A stretch of 64,000 nucleotides of DNA, taken from Closterium sp. Naga37s-1. Lineage: Eukaryota; Streptophyta; Zygnematophyceae; Desmidiales; Closteriaceae. This document shows positions 10,071 to 20,740 of the stretch, one piece after another. The notes under the pieces were generated by a model. That model searched no databases and had not been told where the DNA came from. It saw only the letters and a program-made list of their open reading frames with translations. The stretch spans positions 2,725,501 to 2,789,500 of the forward strand of contig CANJKZ010000955.1 in the NCBI GenBank assembly GCA_947471745.1, in the 5' to 3' direction. A program made the position numbers and the translations under genes. Within the stretch, counting starts at the first letter, position 1. Each line of letters starts with the position of its first letter.

Positions 10071-11551
10071 TCGTCTTCTATTGGCCTTACTCCTAGCTTG
10101 CTGTGTCCGCCGCCTCAACAGTCGCAGCCACAGTTACAGCCAGACTCCCCACTGCCTACTCCTTCTCCTTACGCAGAGCAGATAGACTCTCTTACAGAGC
10201 GTCCCAAGTGTGAGTCTCTTCCTCCCTCACCTGCTTGCGTTGTTTGCACTGGTCGTTGTGTTCCTTCTCCGCATCCTCCTCCTGTCCCCGGCACTCACAT
10301 TATGGCATTCCGTCCTTCCTTTGTTCCACTGCGAGTTCCCCTGCATCCTCTCTTGCTGACGGTCTGGACCCTCAGTCTGACTTAGTTCGTGCTGCCAGTC
10401 CTAGTGTCCCATGTCTTCTAGCCACTGTTGTCACTGAACCTTCGTTTGAGTCCGCTGCAGCGTCTGCCATAGTTGCTGAGCTTGTTGACTTTGCTGCCGC
10501 TTGTCGTCTAGACTACGCCGCTAGTCTTGTTGCTGAGTCTGAGTCAGACTGTCCTCCATTAGTCAAGGGTGATTGTGCTCTTGGCACGGACGTCCTTGAA
10601 GACAGACAGAAGGACTTTGAGTGTCTTGTAGCTGCTGTACCTCATCTCGTGGCCACGCTGCTTGCACCTGAGGGAGACCCGGATGCACTAGACATCCCGA
10701 CCCCGCGCTCTTACGTAGAGGCGATTACAGGTCCCTAATCCTCTCAGTGGCAGACAGCCATGGACGCAGAAATGGCATCCTAGAAGTCCACGGGCACCTA
10801 GGTCGGCGCGGTTCCCCCTCCTGGAGCGAACACAGTCGATGGCATGTGGATTTTCAAGGTGAAGCGGCCGCCGGGTTCTCCGCCTGTCTTCAAGGCTCGT
10901 TATGTTGCACGAGGCTTCAGTCAGCGACAGGGAGTTGACTTCTTCCAGACCTTCTCCCCTACCCCAAAGATGACCACTCTTCGGGTGTTGCTGCACGTCG
11001 CCACTCAGTGTGACTACAAGCTGCAATCTCTTGACTTGAGCACACCTTTCTTACAGGGCAGCCTGCACGAGGAGATCTGGCTGCGCCGCCCACCTGGCTT
11101 CACTGGGTCGTTTCCTGCATGTACCCAGTGGAGCCTCCGGTGGCTAGTCTACGGTCTTCGACAGGCACCTCGCAAGTGGCACGACACACTGAGGACGACG
11201 CTTGCGGCACTTGGGTTTGCTCCTTCTACTGCTGACCCGTCGCTGTTTCTACGCACCGACACTTCGCTGCCGCCATTCTACGTCCTCGTATACGTCGACG
11301 ACTTTGTCTTTACCACTACTGACACTGAGGCACTGGCCCTTGTGAAGTCGGAGCTGGAGAAGAGACGCACCTGCACTGACCCGGGTGAACTGTGCAGCTA
11401 TCTTGGCTTGCAGATCACCCGAGACAGAGCACGGCGCACCATCACCCGGACTCAGTCACACATGGTGCACCAGGCCCTTCCGCGCTTCAGCTTCCTGTTC
11501 TCCTCGCCACAGCCCACTCCTCTGTCTACCAGCCAATTGCACTTCTTATAG
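10071..11551 (+). pseudogene. Copia-A element E4: late linker and reverse transcriptase
   Basis: It enters in the linker (QSQPQLQPDSPLPTPSPY block, about 10120-10170) and runs through DFAAACRLDYAASLVAESES and EDRQKDFECLVAAVP into RT. A TAA at about 10737 and a TAG near 10781 interrupt it. From 10844 RT is open for 235 codons: WIFKVKRPPGSPP, ARGFSQRQGVDFFQTFSP, SLDLSTPFLQGSLHEEIW and YVDD at 11291-11302. It is cut within the thumb/connection region at about 11550, where a 37-bp minisatellite begins. RNase H and the 3' LTR are missing. Confidence 0.88.
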
Positions 11552-11790
11552 GTATGGTTAGTACTAATTGTAAGTGCGGAACTTACCCGCATGATTGGTA
11601 CTAAGAGTAAGTGCGTGTTTTTACGTTTGGTTGGTACTAAGACTATATACGTTATTTATCATATGGTTAGTATTTTACTCACCTGTAGTTTGTGCGTTAC
11701 ATATCCGTATGGTTGGTACCAAGAGAAAATACGTTACTTATCATATGGTTAGTGTGTTGCTCACCCGTGGTTTGGTGAATATATCAGCAA
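11552..11790 (+). repeat. 37-bp minisatellite, left block
   Basis: About six diverged units of a 37-bp repeat with the words TATGGTTGGTACTAAGAG and TAAGTGCGTTACTTACCC. The same repeat forms the block at 18406-18947 on the far side of E5. No ORF of interest. The block is younger or more tolerant of change than the elements next to it; which came first is unknown. Confidence 0.82.
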
Positions 11791-12690
11791 TGTTGGCCAA
11801 GGAGTGGACTGTGGCGAGGAGTACTGGATGCCGAAGCGCTGAAGGACCTGGTGCACCATGTGTGACTGAGTCAGGGCGATGGTGCGCCGTGCTCTGGCCC
11901 GGGTGATCTGCATGTCAGAATGTTATAGTGCTTACATTTGTGTAGGCTATAATGGGGTAGCCCATAAGGGGTACCACCCAACTAGGGTTAGTACTTGTAC
12001 CCAACTTCTGTTCAATGCATTCATTCCTCGTTCGTTAGTTTGACACTGCAAGCCAAGATAGCTGCGCAACTGACCCAGGTCAGTGCAGGTGTGTCTCTTC
12101 TGCAGCTCCGACTTTACAAGGGCCAGTGCCTCAGTGTCAGGTGTGGCAAAGACCAAGTCGTCGATGTACACGAGCACGTAGAACGGCGGCAGCGAGGTGT
12201 CGGTGCGGAGAAACAGTGACGGGTCAGCAGTCGAAGGAGCGAACCCTCGCGAGGAGCCTGGCGGAGACCGCAGATTGACCGCCGGAGGCTCCACTGTCTA
12301 CCTGCAGGAAACGACCTAGTGAAGCCAGGTGGGCGGCGCAGACAGATCTCCTTGTGCAGGCTGCCCTGCAGAAAAGCTATGCTCAAGTCTAGGGATTGCA
12401 GCTCATAGTTACGCTGAGCAGCGACGTGCAGCAACACCCGAAGAGTGGTCATCTTCGGGGTAGGGGAGAAGGTTTGGAAGACGTCAACTCCCTATCGCTG
12501 GCTGAAGCCTCGTGCAACGTAACGAGCCTTGAAGGCAGGCGGAGAACCCGGCTGCCGCTTCACCCTGAAAATCCACATGCCATCGACTATGTTCGCCCTT
12601 GGTGGGGGAACCTCGTCGACATAGGTACCTGTGGACTTCTAGGATGCCATCTCTGGGTCCATGGCTGTCTGCCACTAAGAGGATTTGGGA
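11791..12690 (-). pseudogene. Copia-A element E5: reverse transcriptase with RNase H remnant
   Basis: Minus strand. About 25 bases from the end of RNase H (the ANIADIF block) are fused to the RT end near 11805, so almost all of RNase H is deleted. RT proper has the catalytic motif as YIDD (12168-12157) rather than the usual YVDD, and SLDLSIAFLQGSLHKEI near 12375. Frame is lost near 12250. A 133-bp solo LTR (11913-12045) splits the LGLQ block. The RT start (MASWKSTGTY-type) is near 12640 with a stop in place of the conserved Trp. Confidence 0.85.
11913..12045 (+). repeat. Copia-A solo LTR inside the RT of E5
   Basis: A complete 133-bp LTR, TGTCAGAATGTTATAGTGC to CGTTAGTTTGACA, flanked by the 5-bp direct repeat CTGCA (11908-11912 and 12046-12050). 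Removing LTR and one repeat restores the conserved RT sequence GATCTGCAAGCCAAGATAGC seen in E6 and E11. It has no primer site or internal region, so it is a true insertion reduced to a solo LTR. Confidence 0.95.
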
Positions 12691-14930
12691 CCCGTAATCG
12701 CCTCTGCGTAAGAGCCCGGGGTCAGGATGTCTGGTGCATCTGGGTCTCCCTCAAGGGCAAGCAGCATGGCCACGAGAGAAGGTACAGCAGCTGCAAGATA
12801 CTCAAAGTCCTCCTGCCTGTCGTCAAGGACGTCCGTGCCATGATACCACTCACCCCCAATGGAGGGAGGACAGGCAGACCTAGACTCAGCAACAAGAGCA
12901 GTAGCGTAGTCAAGACGACAGACAGCAGCAAAGTCAACAAGCTCAGTGACTAGGGCAGATGCAGCAGCGGACTCAAAAGATTAGTCTGTGACAACAGTAG
13001 CAAGAAGACGAGGCACAGTGGTACTGACAGCACGAGCTAGGTCAGACTTAGGGTCCGGTCCGTCAGCCAGAGAGGACGCAGGAGGAGACGGCAGGGGGAC
13101 TTGCTGTGGAACAGAGGAAGGACGAAGTGCCATATGGTGCGTGCCGAGGACAAGAGGAGGACGCTGACGCGGAACATGACGACCAGTGCGAACTGCGCGA
13201 ACAGGCGAGGCAAGACGAGACACAGGGTCACAAGAAGGGAGGAGTAGGGCGAGTAGAAGACGGGAGACCAAGAACTTGCTGAAGCAAGGGAACGAAGTAT
13301 GGTTGCGGCCGTCCAGTGTCTCCAGAACCAGCACCAACAGCACCATTACCCCCAGGGCCAGGGCCTCCGGCTCCGGTGTCTCCAGCTCCAACTCTTGCAG
13401 CACCTCCAGCTGCAGTAGCTCCAGTACTGTTATAGTCACATTAGGCTTGAATGTGCCTAAAACGAAGGTTTGAGTGCATAGACGGAATTCTGCACAGCGG
13501 CTTCAAACGTTGATAGCGTTCTAGTCACAGCTTCAAATGACCTGATTCAACTTGGATCTGGAGCCTCTTAAAATCGCCTACAATAAGAAATTTAGATTGC
13601 ACGATTTTATAAAGAATTGTTGACACAACGTCGGTTTGAACGAACGGTACTATGGCAGCCACTATAGTCTTAGAGCACAAAATAGGAAGAGTTACGAGTT
13701 GAGAATGACTCCCAGGTCCTACAAACCCCAAGAGCCGAGGTACAGTGATGTGGAACAGTGCCACACTGTCCCCAACCACGAAGGGTCTCGAAACTACCCT
13801 CCACAAGGGCCTACACCAAGAGAAATGTTGCACTACACAAAGTAATGTAACTATATTGAAGTTTACCCTTTTGGAGAACTTCGAAATCACTTGAATCTTG
13901 AAACCAAGGCTCTCGTTCTCAAGAAAAAATCTTCCTTGAGTTCTTGCAAGTCTGCTGCGCACACCTGCGACACGCCGAACGTTCCACACATGACAAAAGA
14001 GAAAAAACGCACACGACACGCAAACGACGACGTGACACGCGACTAGCGATAACTCGCTATTGAACTCGACAAACACATTCAAAATCATGCCTCATCATTC
14101 ACACACTATTGTAAGCATGAAAAATATATTATCTCGTGCCCTCATACCATTCCATCCACGCACTCATGCACCCATACAGACAACAAGCCGAAAGCAAACT
14201 GTAGGGTTGCACCAACAAGTACCTCCAGTACGAGCACCTCCGGGACCAGCGGCTCCAGTAACTCCAGCAGCTCCAGCTCTAGTGCCTCCAGCTCCAACTC
14301 CTGCAGCACCTCGTGCTCCGATTCCTGCAGCACCTCCAGCTCCAGCAGATCCAGTACCTCCAGTACGAGCACCTCCGGGACTAGCGGCTCCAGTAACTCC
14401 AGCAGCGCCAGCTCCAGTGACTCCAGCTCCAACTCCTGCAGCACCTCCAGCTCCAGCAGCGCCACCGACTCTAGCGGAAGACCCTCCCGCTCCAGTTGCG
14501 CCACTCCAAAGGCAAGTGCGCCAAGCAAACCACTCGCGCAGCTGCCGTGGAGAGATAGGCTCTTGCCACGACAAGGCACCCGAAGGACCTCGAGGAGACA
14601 AAGAACCCCCATGCTCAGCACCCCAAGACTCAGCACCCTCAGACTCAGAACCCCCAAGCTCCGCAACCTCAAGCTCAGCACCCCCAGGCTCCACACCCGC
14701 AGGCTCAGTACCCCCAGGCTCCGCACCCCCAGGCTCAGCATCCCCAGACCCCGCACCATCTGAGTCAGCACCCACAGGCTCAGCAACCCTAGGCTCCGCA
14801 CGCGCACGCTCAGCACCCCCAGACGCAGCACCCCTAGCAGCACCTGAGTCTACAGCGACCTCAACAGGCATAGTACCAGGGATTGGGTTTACCTGAGACA
14901 CACCTGAGGGAGCAGGACCCTGAGGGGAGA
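12691..14930 (-). pseudogene. Copia-A integrase-RT linker of E5, split by a solo LTR
   Basis: Minus-strand linker in two pieces, 14930-14218 and 13427-12691. The first encodes GAEPGG-type repeats (14590-14860), then SPRQLREWFAWRT and a Gly/Ala/Val-rich tract (GAGAAGVTGA words). The second holds the Ser/Pro-rich part and the DFAAACRLDYATALV-type segment leading to RT. The IN-plus-linker frame is open from 15888 down to the Copia-B solo LTR, so the linker itself was intact before that insertion. Confidence 0.8.
13428..14217 (-). repeat. Copia-B solo LTR in the E5 linker
   Basis: 790 bp, TGTTGGTGCAACCCTACAG at its 5' end (14217) to GCCTAATGTGACTATAACA at its 3' end (13428). Perfect 5-bp direct repeats AGTAC flank it (13423-13427 and 14218-14222). 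It matches the Copia-B 3' LTR at 40166-40947 and the solo copy at 37121-37920 over full length. ORFs within it are not conserved between copies in frame and are ignored. Confidence 0.95.
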
Positions 14931-15888
14931 GGGGGTCTACTGGAGGGGGACCTGGAGCGAGGAGGAGCGACAGGGGTGGGAGAGGGGCAGAGCGGTAGGG
15001 GAAGAGACGGTAAAAGGGAACCGACTCGTCAAACGTGACGTCCTGAGATGGGAGGATACGGCGCGAGGTGGGGTGGTAAAACTGCCAGCCAGGCGCGTCA
15101 GGGGGAAAGCCAAGGAAGACGCAAGGAATAGCGTAGACAGAGAGCTTGTCCGCAGACGGATCGCGGACGAAGGCACGAGAACCCCAGACCCGGAACACCG
15201 ACGCATCGCCAACCTTCCCCGTCCAACGCAGTGTAGGTGAGGTCTCCGGCAAGGAGACACGGGGCCAGAGGCTGAGCTGATGCGTAGCGTACTGGACCAC
15301 AAACGGCCACAGAAAATGGGGGGCAGCCGCATGGATCATGGAGGTACGAGTGACCTCCATGACTAAGCCAATGCGACGCTCAGCAATCCCATTTTGCCGC
15401 AATGAGGCCGGAAGCGTGAACGACTGGAGAATGCCCTCCTCACGACAAAAGTCCCGCAAGAGGTCGGAGGAGAACTCACCACCCCTGTTAGAATGGAGAC
15501 ACAGGACAGGAAGATCCTGACGGAACCGCTCGCGTAGCTGGAGACGGACTGCGCGAATCCAAGGGATCGAGACATCAAGGACCTGCCCTCTTGTTGCGCA
15601 AGAGGAAGACCGTGGTGTAATGCGTGTTGTCGTCAACAACCAGCTGAAAGAAGCGCTTGCGGCCCTGTCCACTGACGCGGGCTGGGCCCCACACGTCCAT
15701 GTGGAGAGTCTGCAGGGGAGCAGTCGTCGAGGGAAACGAGGAGTGAGGAGCGGCACGCTGCCGCCCCTCGATGCAAGGAAGGCAGGCAGGGGCAGGCGAG
15801 GGTGGGAGGGGAGGCAGACACCTAGGAAGACCAGAGACAAGGAGGCGGGAGTGCATGCCACGAAGGCGTGGCAGGGAGGGGTGACCAA
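14931..15888 (-). CDS. Copia-A integrase of E5, open frame
   Basis: Part of a 574-codon open frame on the minus strand. The start of the frame covers the pre-integrase end (CLPSHPRLPLPAFLASRGG in another frame of the same region); from about 15600 it reads integrase: RLQLRERFRQDLPVLCLHSN, with Asn in place of the second catalytic Asp of LHSDRGGEF, then FTLPASLRQNGIAERR with the catalytic Glu, MIHAAAPHFLWPF, and TFDESVPFYRLFPY. The N-terminal Asp block (MDVWGPARV) is in the neighbouring frame (15575-16660), so one frameshift separates the two halves near 15600. Integration activity is unlikely. Confidence 0.85.
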
Positions 15889-16660
15889 GGCGGTGGTGCC
15901 CGAAGAGAATCTGGTGCGACAGGAGGCGACACGAGCAAGGGGGTGCTACCGGACCTGACGCGGACACCTGGGCAGGCGCAGCTACCTGAGGAGGCTCGGT
16001 AGCCAGGGAGTACAGAATCGAACCAGGCCGACGAGTGAACGTGGCCAGGTGACGGCTCGTCTCTGTACACGTGCAGATTGACACACGCTGACCCCCAGGA
16101 GTGGTGGTAGTGACCATCACGTCTTGGAGGGTAGTGGTACTCACCAAGTTTGTAGAGAACGAGGGGAGGTGAAGACCTGACAGTGAGCCGGACGGAACCG
16201 CCGGACACGGGAGAACAGTGGAGGAACAGGCAAGGACTGGGCCCCCTGAGGGGTCAGCAAGTCTGACCGGTACAGGTGCAGAGAAAGGAGTGAGGGTGGT
16301 GCTGTTGCAAAAGAAACAGCGTGAAGCACCTGAGTCAAGTGTAAAGGTGTGTAAGGCCTCAGCAGGCGGAGTACCAGGGAGAGCAGACTCACTAGCACCT
16401 AGAGCAGCAGCCACTAAACCTGGATCAGGCGGCACACACAGGTAGCAGTCATCCTCAGCAGTAACAGACAAAGCATACATAGTAGCAAGGATAACATCAT
16501 AGTCAAGGTCAAAGATAGCAACACCAGACCTAAGCAGCTCTGCCCAGCGGGGGCGCTCGGCCTCGTCACCAAACTCTGCGCGCCAAGCGTCGTCGAGGTG
16601 GGAGAAGCAGCGGTACTGAGTGTGAGGCTTCCCGCATGTCTGACCAGCATGGTCACCCAT
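15575..16660 (-). CDS. Copia-A zinc motif, protease and GAG-pre-integrase of E5, open frame
   Basis: A 361-codon open frame. Order: GQTCGKPHTQYRCF (end of the zinc-type motif), DDAWRAEFGDEAERPRWAEL, AIFDLDYDVILATMYALS, linker, LHTFTLDSGASRCFF with intact protease D-S-G-A (about 16345-16320), LHLPSFSTNLVS, then the pre-integrase HHRLGHPSLPRLRGM and CLPCIEG zinc ligands, and MDVWGPARV, the first integrase Asp. The ATG at 16660 is internal to the polyprotein; gag lies directly upstream in another frame. This is the most intact protease in the window. Confidence 0.88.
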   Translation of the reverse strand: MGDHAGQTCGKPHTQYRCFSHLDDAWRAEFGDEAERPRWAELLRSGVAIFDLDYDVILATMYALSVTAEDDCYLCVPPDPGLVAAALGASESALPGTPPAEALHTFTLDSGASRCFFCNSTTLTPFSAPVPVRLADPSGGPVLACSSTVLPCPAVPSGSLSGLHLPSFSTNLVSTTTLQDVMVTTTTPGGQRVSICTCTETSRHLATFTRRPGSILYSLATEPPQVAAPAQVSASGPVAPPCSCRLLSHQILFGHHRLGHPSLPRLRGMHSRLLVSGLPRCLPPLPPSPAPACLPCIEGRQRAAPHSSFPSTTAPLQTLHMDVWGPARVSGQGRKRFFQLVVDDNTHYTTVFLLRNKRAGP

Positions 16661-17728
16661 TTAAATGACATACGAGCAGCTACCACTACCCCCAGATGGC
16701 CCACGCTGAGAAAACCACTCACGAAGCTGCTGGGGCGACGCGGTCTCGCTCAGACGCAGCTGCTACTGCCTCTTGCCACCACCAGAAAATCCCCGCTAAC
16801 AAGCTCCAGCCCGACCGCCTCCACTCCCACTGCCGCCACTACCGCCACCCCCACCGCTCCCACCACCGCCACCACCTCCACTGCCTCCACCACCTCCACT
16901 GCTGCCCCCACCACCACCCCCGCTGCCACTGCCACCACCCCTGCCACCCTTTCCCTTACTGCTGCGGCGCTTCGCACTAGCAGAAGCAGCCTCGACGTCC
17001 TCAGCACCAAGGACGTCAAAAGCAGTAGTAGAGGCGTAGGAGGGGGCAAGGGGGGAGGGGGAACACCCCTCAAAGAAGGGTGTGCGAGGAGTGCCACGAG
17101 CGGCACCTACAGTGACTACACTAATCTCAGCTGCAAGGAGGTGCTGCTCGAGCAGGTCGACAGTGAGGTCTGTGGGGTCAAGAGCGAGAAAGTGGTCCCT
17201 GAGTGCGCGAAGAGAGTCAGGGAGGTGGGTGACTATGAAGTAGAGAGTGATGTACATCGGGTGCGGGTTCCTATCAAGGATCTCTGCTGGGAGGGCAGCG
17301 CGGTAGTGAGCGTCGCTAGTGCAAAGGTGAGTAACGAGGTCCTCTACCGTTGCAAAGGCGATCAGCTCGAGAAACAGGTAGGGTAGTAGAAGACGGCCTA
17401 GAGCAGCAGTGGCAGAGGAGGAGTAACGAGTGACTACAGCGTCGTACAGCGCTTTAGCAGTCTTGTGCTGTCCAAAGTGAGCGCATTTGGCAAACGGAAG
17501 GTGGTTCCGAATGGCTAAGTGAGCAGCAACGTCACGGGTAAGCCACTGTGAGCGAGTAGCACTGTCAGCTGTGGCGAGAGGGGCGAGAGAGGATTTAGAC
17601 ATGTGGTCAAACAATGAAACGCTGTCTCTAGAGTCGCTCAGTAGGTACAGCTGTAAGTCGTTGAGCCACGTGTCGAACTGGATCGGGTGGCCCTCATGAT
17701 CAAACGTGAGGATACAGAGAGAAGCCAT
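16661..17728 (-). pseudogene. Copia-A gag of E5
   Basis: The start is ATG 17728-17726 (MASLCILTFDHEG). It is open to about 16796 through TWLNDLQLYLLSDSRD, SQWLTRDVAAHLAIRNHLP, YDAVVTRYSSSATAALGRL, MYITLYFIVTHLPDSLR and LLEQHLLAAEIS, a basic KRRSSKGKGGRGG and a Gly/Ser tail. A frame change near 16790 cuts the PQQLREWFSQRGPSGG block from gag. A stop-free frame upstream of the start is leader sequence. Capsid protein by family. Confidence 0.86.
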
Positions 17729-17754
17729 AGTGGGCAGAGCAGATTGGCGCGCTA

Positions 17755-18262
17755 CCTGCAGAGCAGCACGCAAGCAGGGCAGGGCGGCGCACGGCTAGAA
17801 TGGACAGCAGCAGGGCAAGCAGGAGCCGGGTGGTGCAAGCAGCAGGGCGGGCATGCAAAGGGGCAGCGAGCGGGCTGCCAGAGGCGGTGCGCAGGCTGCA
17901 AGGGGCGGCGAGCGGGCCGCAAGGGGCGGCGAACGGGCTGCAAGGGGCGGCGAGCGGGCCACGAGCGGGCGGTTAGCAGGTTGCAAGGGCTGCTAGCGGG
18001 CCACAAGCAGGCAGCAAGCGGGCGACAGGAGTGGCGAGTGGGCCCTGAGCAAGCGGCGAGCGGACAGCAGGGGCAGCGTAGCGGGCCTAGGGGCGGCGGG
18101 CAGGCCGCAAGCGGGCGACGAGGGGGCTGCACGGGCTGGTTGCACTGGCGGCGAGCGGGCCTAGGGGCGGTGGGCGGGCCGCAAGGGGCGGCGCGCGGGC
18201 TGTGAGCAGGCGGCTAGCGGGCCGTACGGGCGGCGAGCGGGCCTTGGGGCGGCGGGTGGGCA
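17755..18262 (-). repeat. GC-rich minisatellite leader of E5
   Basis: Repeats built on GGGGCGGCGAGCGGGC and CCGCAAGGGGCGG words, with unit spacing around 20 bases in 17890-17970. It lies between gag and the primer site and differs in sequence from the leaders of E2, E3 and E9. No gene supported. Confidence 0.82.
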
Positions 18263-18302
18263 AAAAAAAAACGGTCCTAGCGAAGGACCTTCTCTGAAAT
18301 CA
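18263..18302 (-). other. T-run, hairpin and primer-binding site of E5
   Basis: In element sense: primer site TGATTTCAGAGA (18302-18291, three changes from the family site), then GGTCCTTCGCTAGGACC (arms 18284-18289 and 18273-18278, loop 5 bases), then G and a run of nine or more T, then GCCCACCC. Same order as in E6 and E3. Confidence 0.75.
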
Positions 18303-18405
18303 TGTCAACGGAGTGAACTAGAAAGAGTTGGGTACAAGTACTCACCCTAATTGGATTGTTCCCCTTGTGCAGCCTACACAATATAAGCTAGATATGAGTT
18401 TGACA
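18303..18405 (-). repeat. Copia-A 5' LTR of E5, short
   Basis: 103 bp on the minus strand, TGTCAAACTCATATC to CTCCGTTGACA. It keeps TGTCA/TGACA ends and the GGGTTAGTACTTGTACCC-like core (as GTGAGTACTTGTACCC) but has lost about 30 bases, including the GTGGGGTAGCCC word. It abuts the 37-bp minisatellite. Confidence 0.85.
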
Positions 18406-18947
18406 TTAATTACCCATGTGGTTGGTGAGCGCGCTACACATATAAAATAGGAGTAAGTGCGGGACTTACCCGTATAGCTTGTATAAAGAGAAAGTGTGTT
18501 TCTTACCCATATGGTTGGTACTAGGAGTAGATACATTACTTAACCCTATGGTTGGTATAAATAGTAAGTGCTTTACTTACTCGTATGGTTTTTACAAAGA
18601 GTAAGTGCGTTACTTACCCATATGGTTGGTACTAAGAGTAAGTCCGTTACTTATCCATATGGTTACCAGTAAGAGTAAGTGTGTTATTTACCCATATGAT
18701 ACGTAATAAGAGCAAGAATTTTAATTACCCTTATAATTCGTACTAAAAAAAAGTGAGTTACTTACCCGTATGGTTAGTACAAGAAATAATTGCGTTACCT
18801 ACCCGCATAAGTAGTACTAACTGAAAGTGTGTTACTTACCCGTATGGTTGGCATTAAGAGTAGGTGTTACTTATCCATATGGTTGGCATTAAGAGTAGGA
18901 GTGTTACTTATCCGCATGATTGGTACTAGGAAAAAGTGCGTTATTTA
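18406..18947 (+). repeat. 37-bp minisatellite, right block
   Basis: About 14 units of a 37-bp repeat. A good unit is at 18615-18651: TACCCATATGGTTGGTACT then AAGAGTAAGTCCGTTACT. Most units are within one or two bases of 37 bp, with point changes throughout. It ends at the 3' LTR of E6. The same repeat at 11552-11790 lies beyond the left end of E5. Confidence 0.88.
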
Positions 18948-19078
18948 TGTCAAAACTAACGTAGAATGATGGCATTGAACAGGAAGTTGGGTACAAGTAG
19001 TAACCCTAATTGGGTTGTACCCCTTCTGGGCTACCCCACTATCGCCTACACAAATGTAAGCACTATAACATTCTGACA
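18948..19078 (-). repeat. Copia-A 3' LTR of E6
   Basis: 131 bp, TGTCAGAATGTTATAGTGC to GTTAGTTTTGACA on the minus strand. The complement of the polypurine tract (CACCCCCATAGG) touches its inner end at 19079, so it is the 3' LTR. Bases 19079-19340 are the conserved 3' untranslated region of the family. Confidence 0.92.
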
Positions 19079-19340
19079 CACCCCCATAGGCAAAGTGGGG
19101 GAGAACAAGTGGTCACAAGACCAGTCAAGAAAAGCAAAGCAAGCTCAGGGTGGATCACAAAGTCACCACACAGTCCGAGCACAAGCAAAGGGCCACAAGG
19201 CCAGTTCACATGCAGAGTTATATTAAAGAGAACAAGCAATACACTGATCATACCCTAGCAAGTGTGAGCATGCAGGTATATATATAGATCACAGTACAAG
19301 CAAAGTCATGAAGTAAGCAAGTGAGGCAAAGTAGACACAA

Positions 19341-20740
19341 GGCCTAACACAGTAGAGAAGCGCTGATGATCACCAGGCGGAAGTGCCTCGGTGAATATAA
19401 CAGCAGTGTTGGCCCTAGTGGCCACGTACGCAAGACGAAGTATCGCAGAGCGATGTGCTTCGTTCTGTGCTCTAGTCTGTGCTCCTGACACAAGGCAATC
19501 ATGGCCTTGTTGTCTACGTACAGAATTGGAGGCGAACGAGGCTGCTCTCCCAAGTCAGTCAGCAGGTAGGTGAGCCATCGTGGCTCCTGTGCAGCCATGG
19601 CACCTACGTAGATCTCAACCTCACAACTGGAGCTGAGAACCGAAGACGAGTGGGTAGACTGCCAAGAAACCGAGCCGGAACCAAGGCTGAAGGTGTAACC
19701 CTGTGACCACCGCTGTGTAGCTGTATTGTCAACCCAGGAGGCGTCTGCGTGACCAGTGAGGACAACTGGAAGCCAAAGCGCAAGCCCCATGCCTGGCGTA
19801 CTGCACAAGTAACGGAGTACCCTCTTCGCAGCATCCCAGAGCACCTTTTGATGCCTACCGGGAGCCACGTAGCCAGCCAGGAGGCTGAGAGGGTACGCGA
19901 GGTCAGGTCGTGTGCACATCATCAGGTAAATGAGGCAACTCACAAGCTTTGGGTACGGACCACTCAGCTCTACGGACTCGTTCGAACATGAACATGAAGT
20001 GGCCAGTAGACAGAGGAGTGGGATGTGGCGAGGAGAACTAGAAGCCAAAGCGCTGAAGGACCTGGTGCACCATGTGTGACTGAGTCAGTGTGATGGTGCA
20101 CTGTGCTCTGTCCCGGGTGATCTGCAAGCCAAGATAGCTGCGCAGTTCACCCAGGTTAGTGCAGGTGTGTCTACTCTGCAGCACCGACTTCACAAGGGTC
20201 AGTGCCTCAGTATCAGCAGTGGCAAAGATGAGGTCGTCAACGTACACGAGGACGTAGAACATCGGCAGTGACGTGTCGGTGCATCGTGCCACTTGCGAGG
20301 CACCTGGCGGAGACCGTAGACTGGCCGCCGGAGGCTCCACTAGGTACCTGAACGAAACGACCCAGTGAAGACAGGTGGGCGGTGCAGCCAGATCTCCTCG
20401 TGCAGGCTGCCTTGCAAAAAAGATGTACTGAAGTCCAAAGATTGTAACTCGTAGTCACGCTGAGCAGCGACATGCAGCAACACCCTAAGATTAGTTATCT
20501 TTGGGGTGGGGGAGAAGGTCTGGAAGCGGTCGACCCCCTGTTGCTGACTGAAGCCTCTAGCAACGTAACGCGCCTTGAAGGCAGGCAGAGAACCCGATGG
20601 CTGCTTCACCCTAGAAATCCAAATGCCATCGACTATGTTCGCCCAAGACGGGAGAACTTCGTTGACGTAGGTGCCTGCGGACTTCCAAGATGCCATCTCG
20701 GCATCCATGGCTGCCTACCATTGAGAGGAGTAAGGACCCG
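19341..20740 (-). pseudogene. Copia-A reverse transcriptase and RNase H of E6
   Basis: RNase H (20048-19344 frame) shows GYTFSLGSGSVSWQS, SSCEVEIYVGAMAAQEPRW, YVDNKAMIALCQEHRLEHR and KHIALRYF; the metal ligand region HADASWVDN is intact. A short deletion removes the AQELQQRG segment after RYF. RT has YVDD (20244-20233), SLDFSTSFLQGSLHEEIW and ARGFSQQQGVDRFQTFSP, in two frames with a break near 20340, and a deletion of about 90 bases between the SLRSPPGASQVA block and TDTSLP. Conserved enzyme residues remain, frames do not. Confidence 0.87.

Noticed and set aside
18406-18947. CRISPR array in the 37-bp repeats
   Set aside because: Repeats are directly adjacent with no unique spacers, diverged, and the context is eukaryotic.
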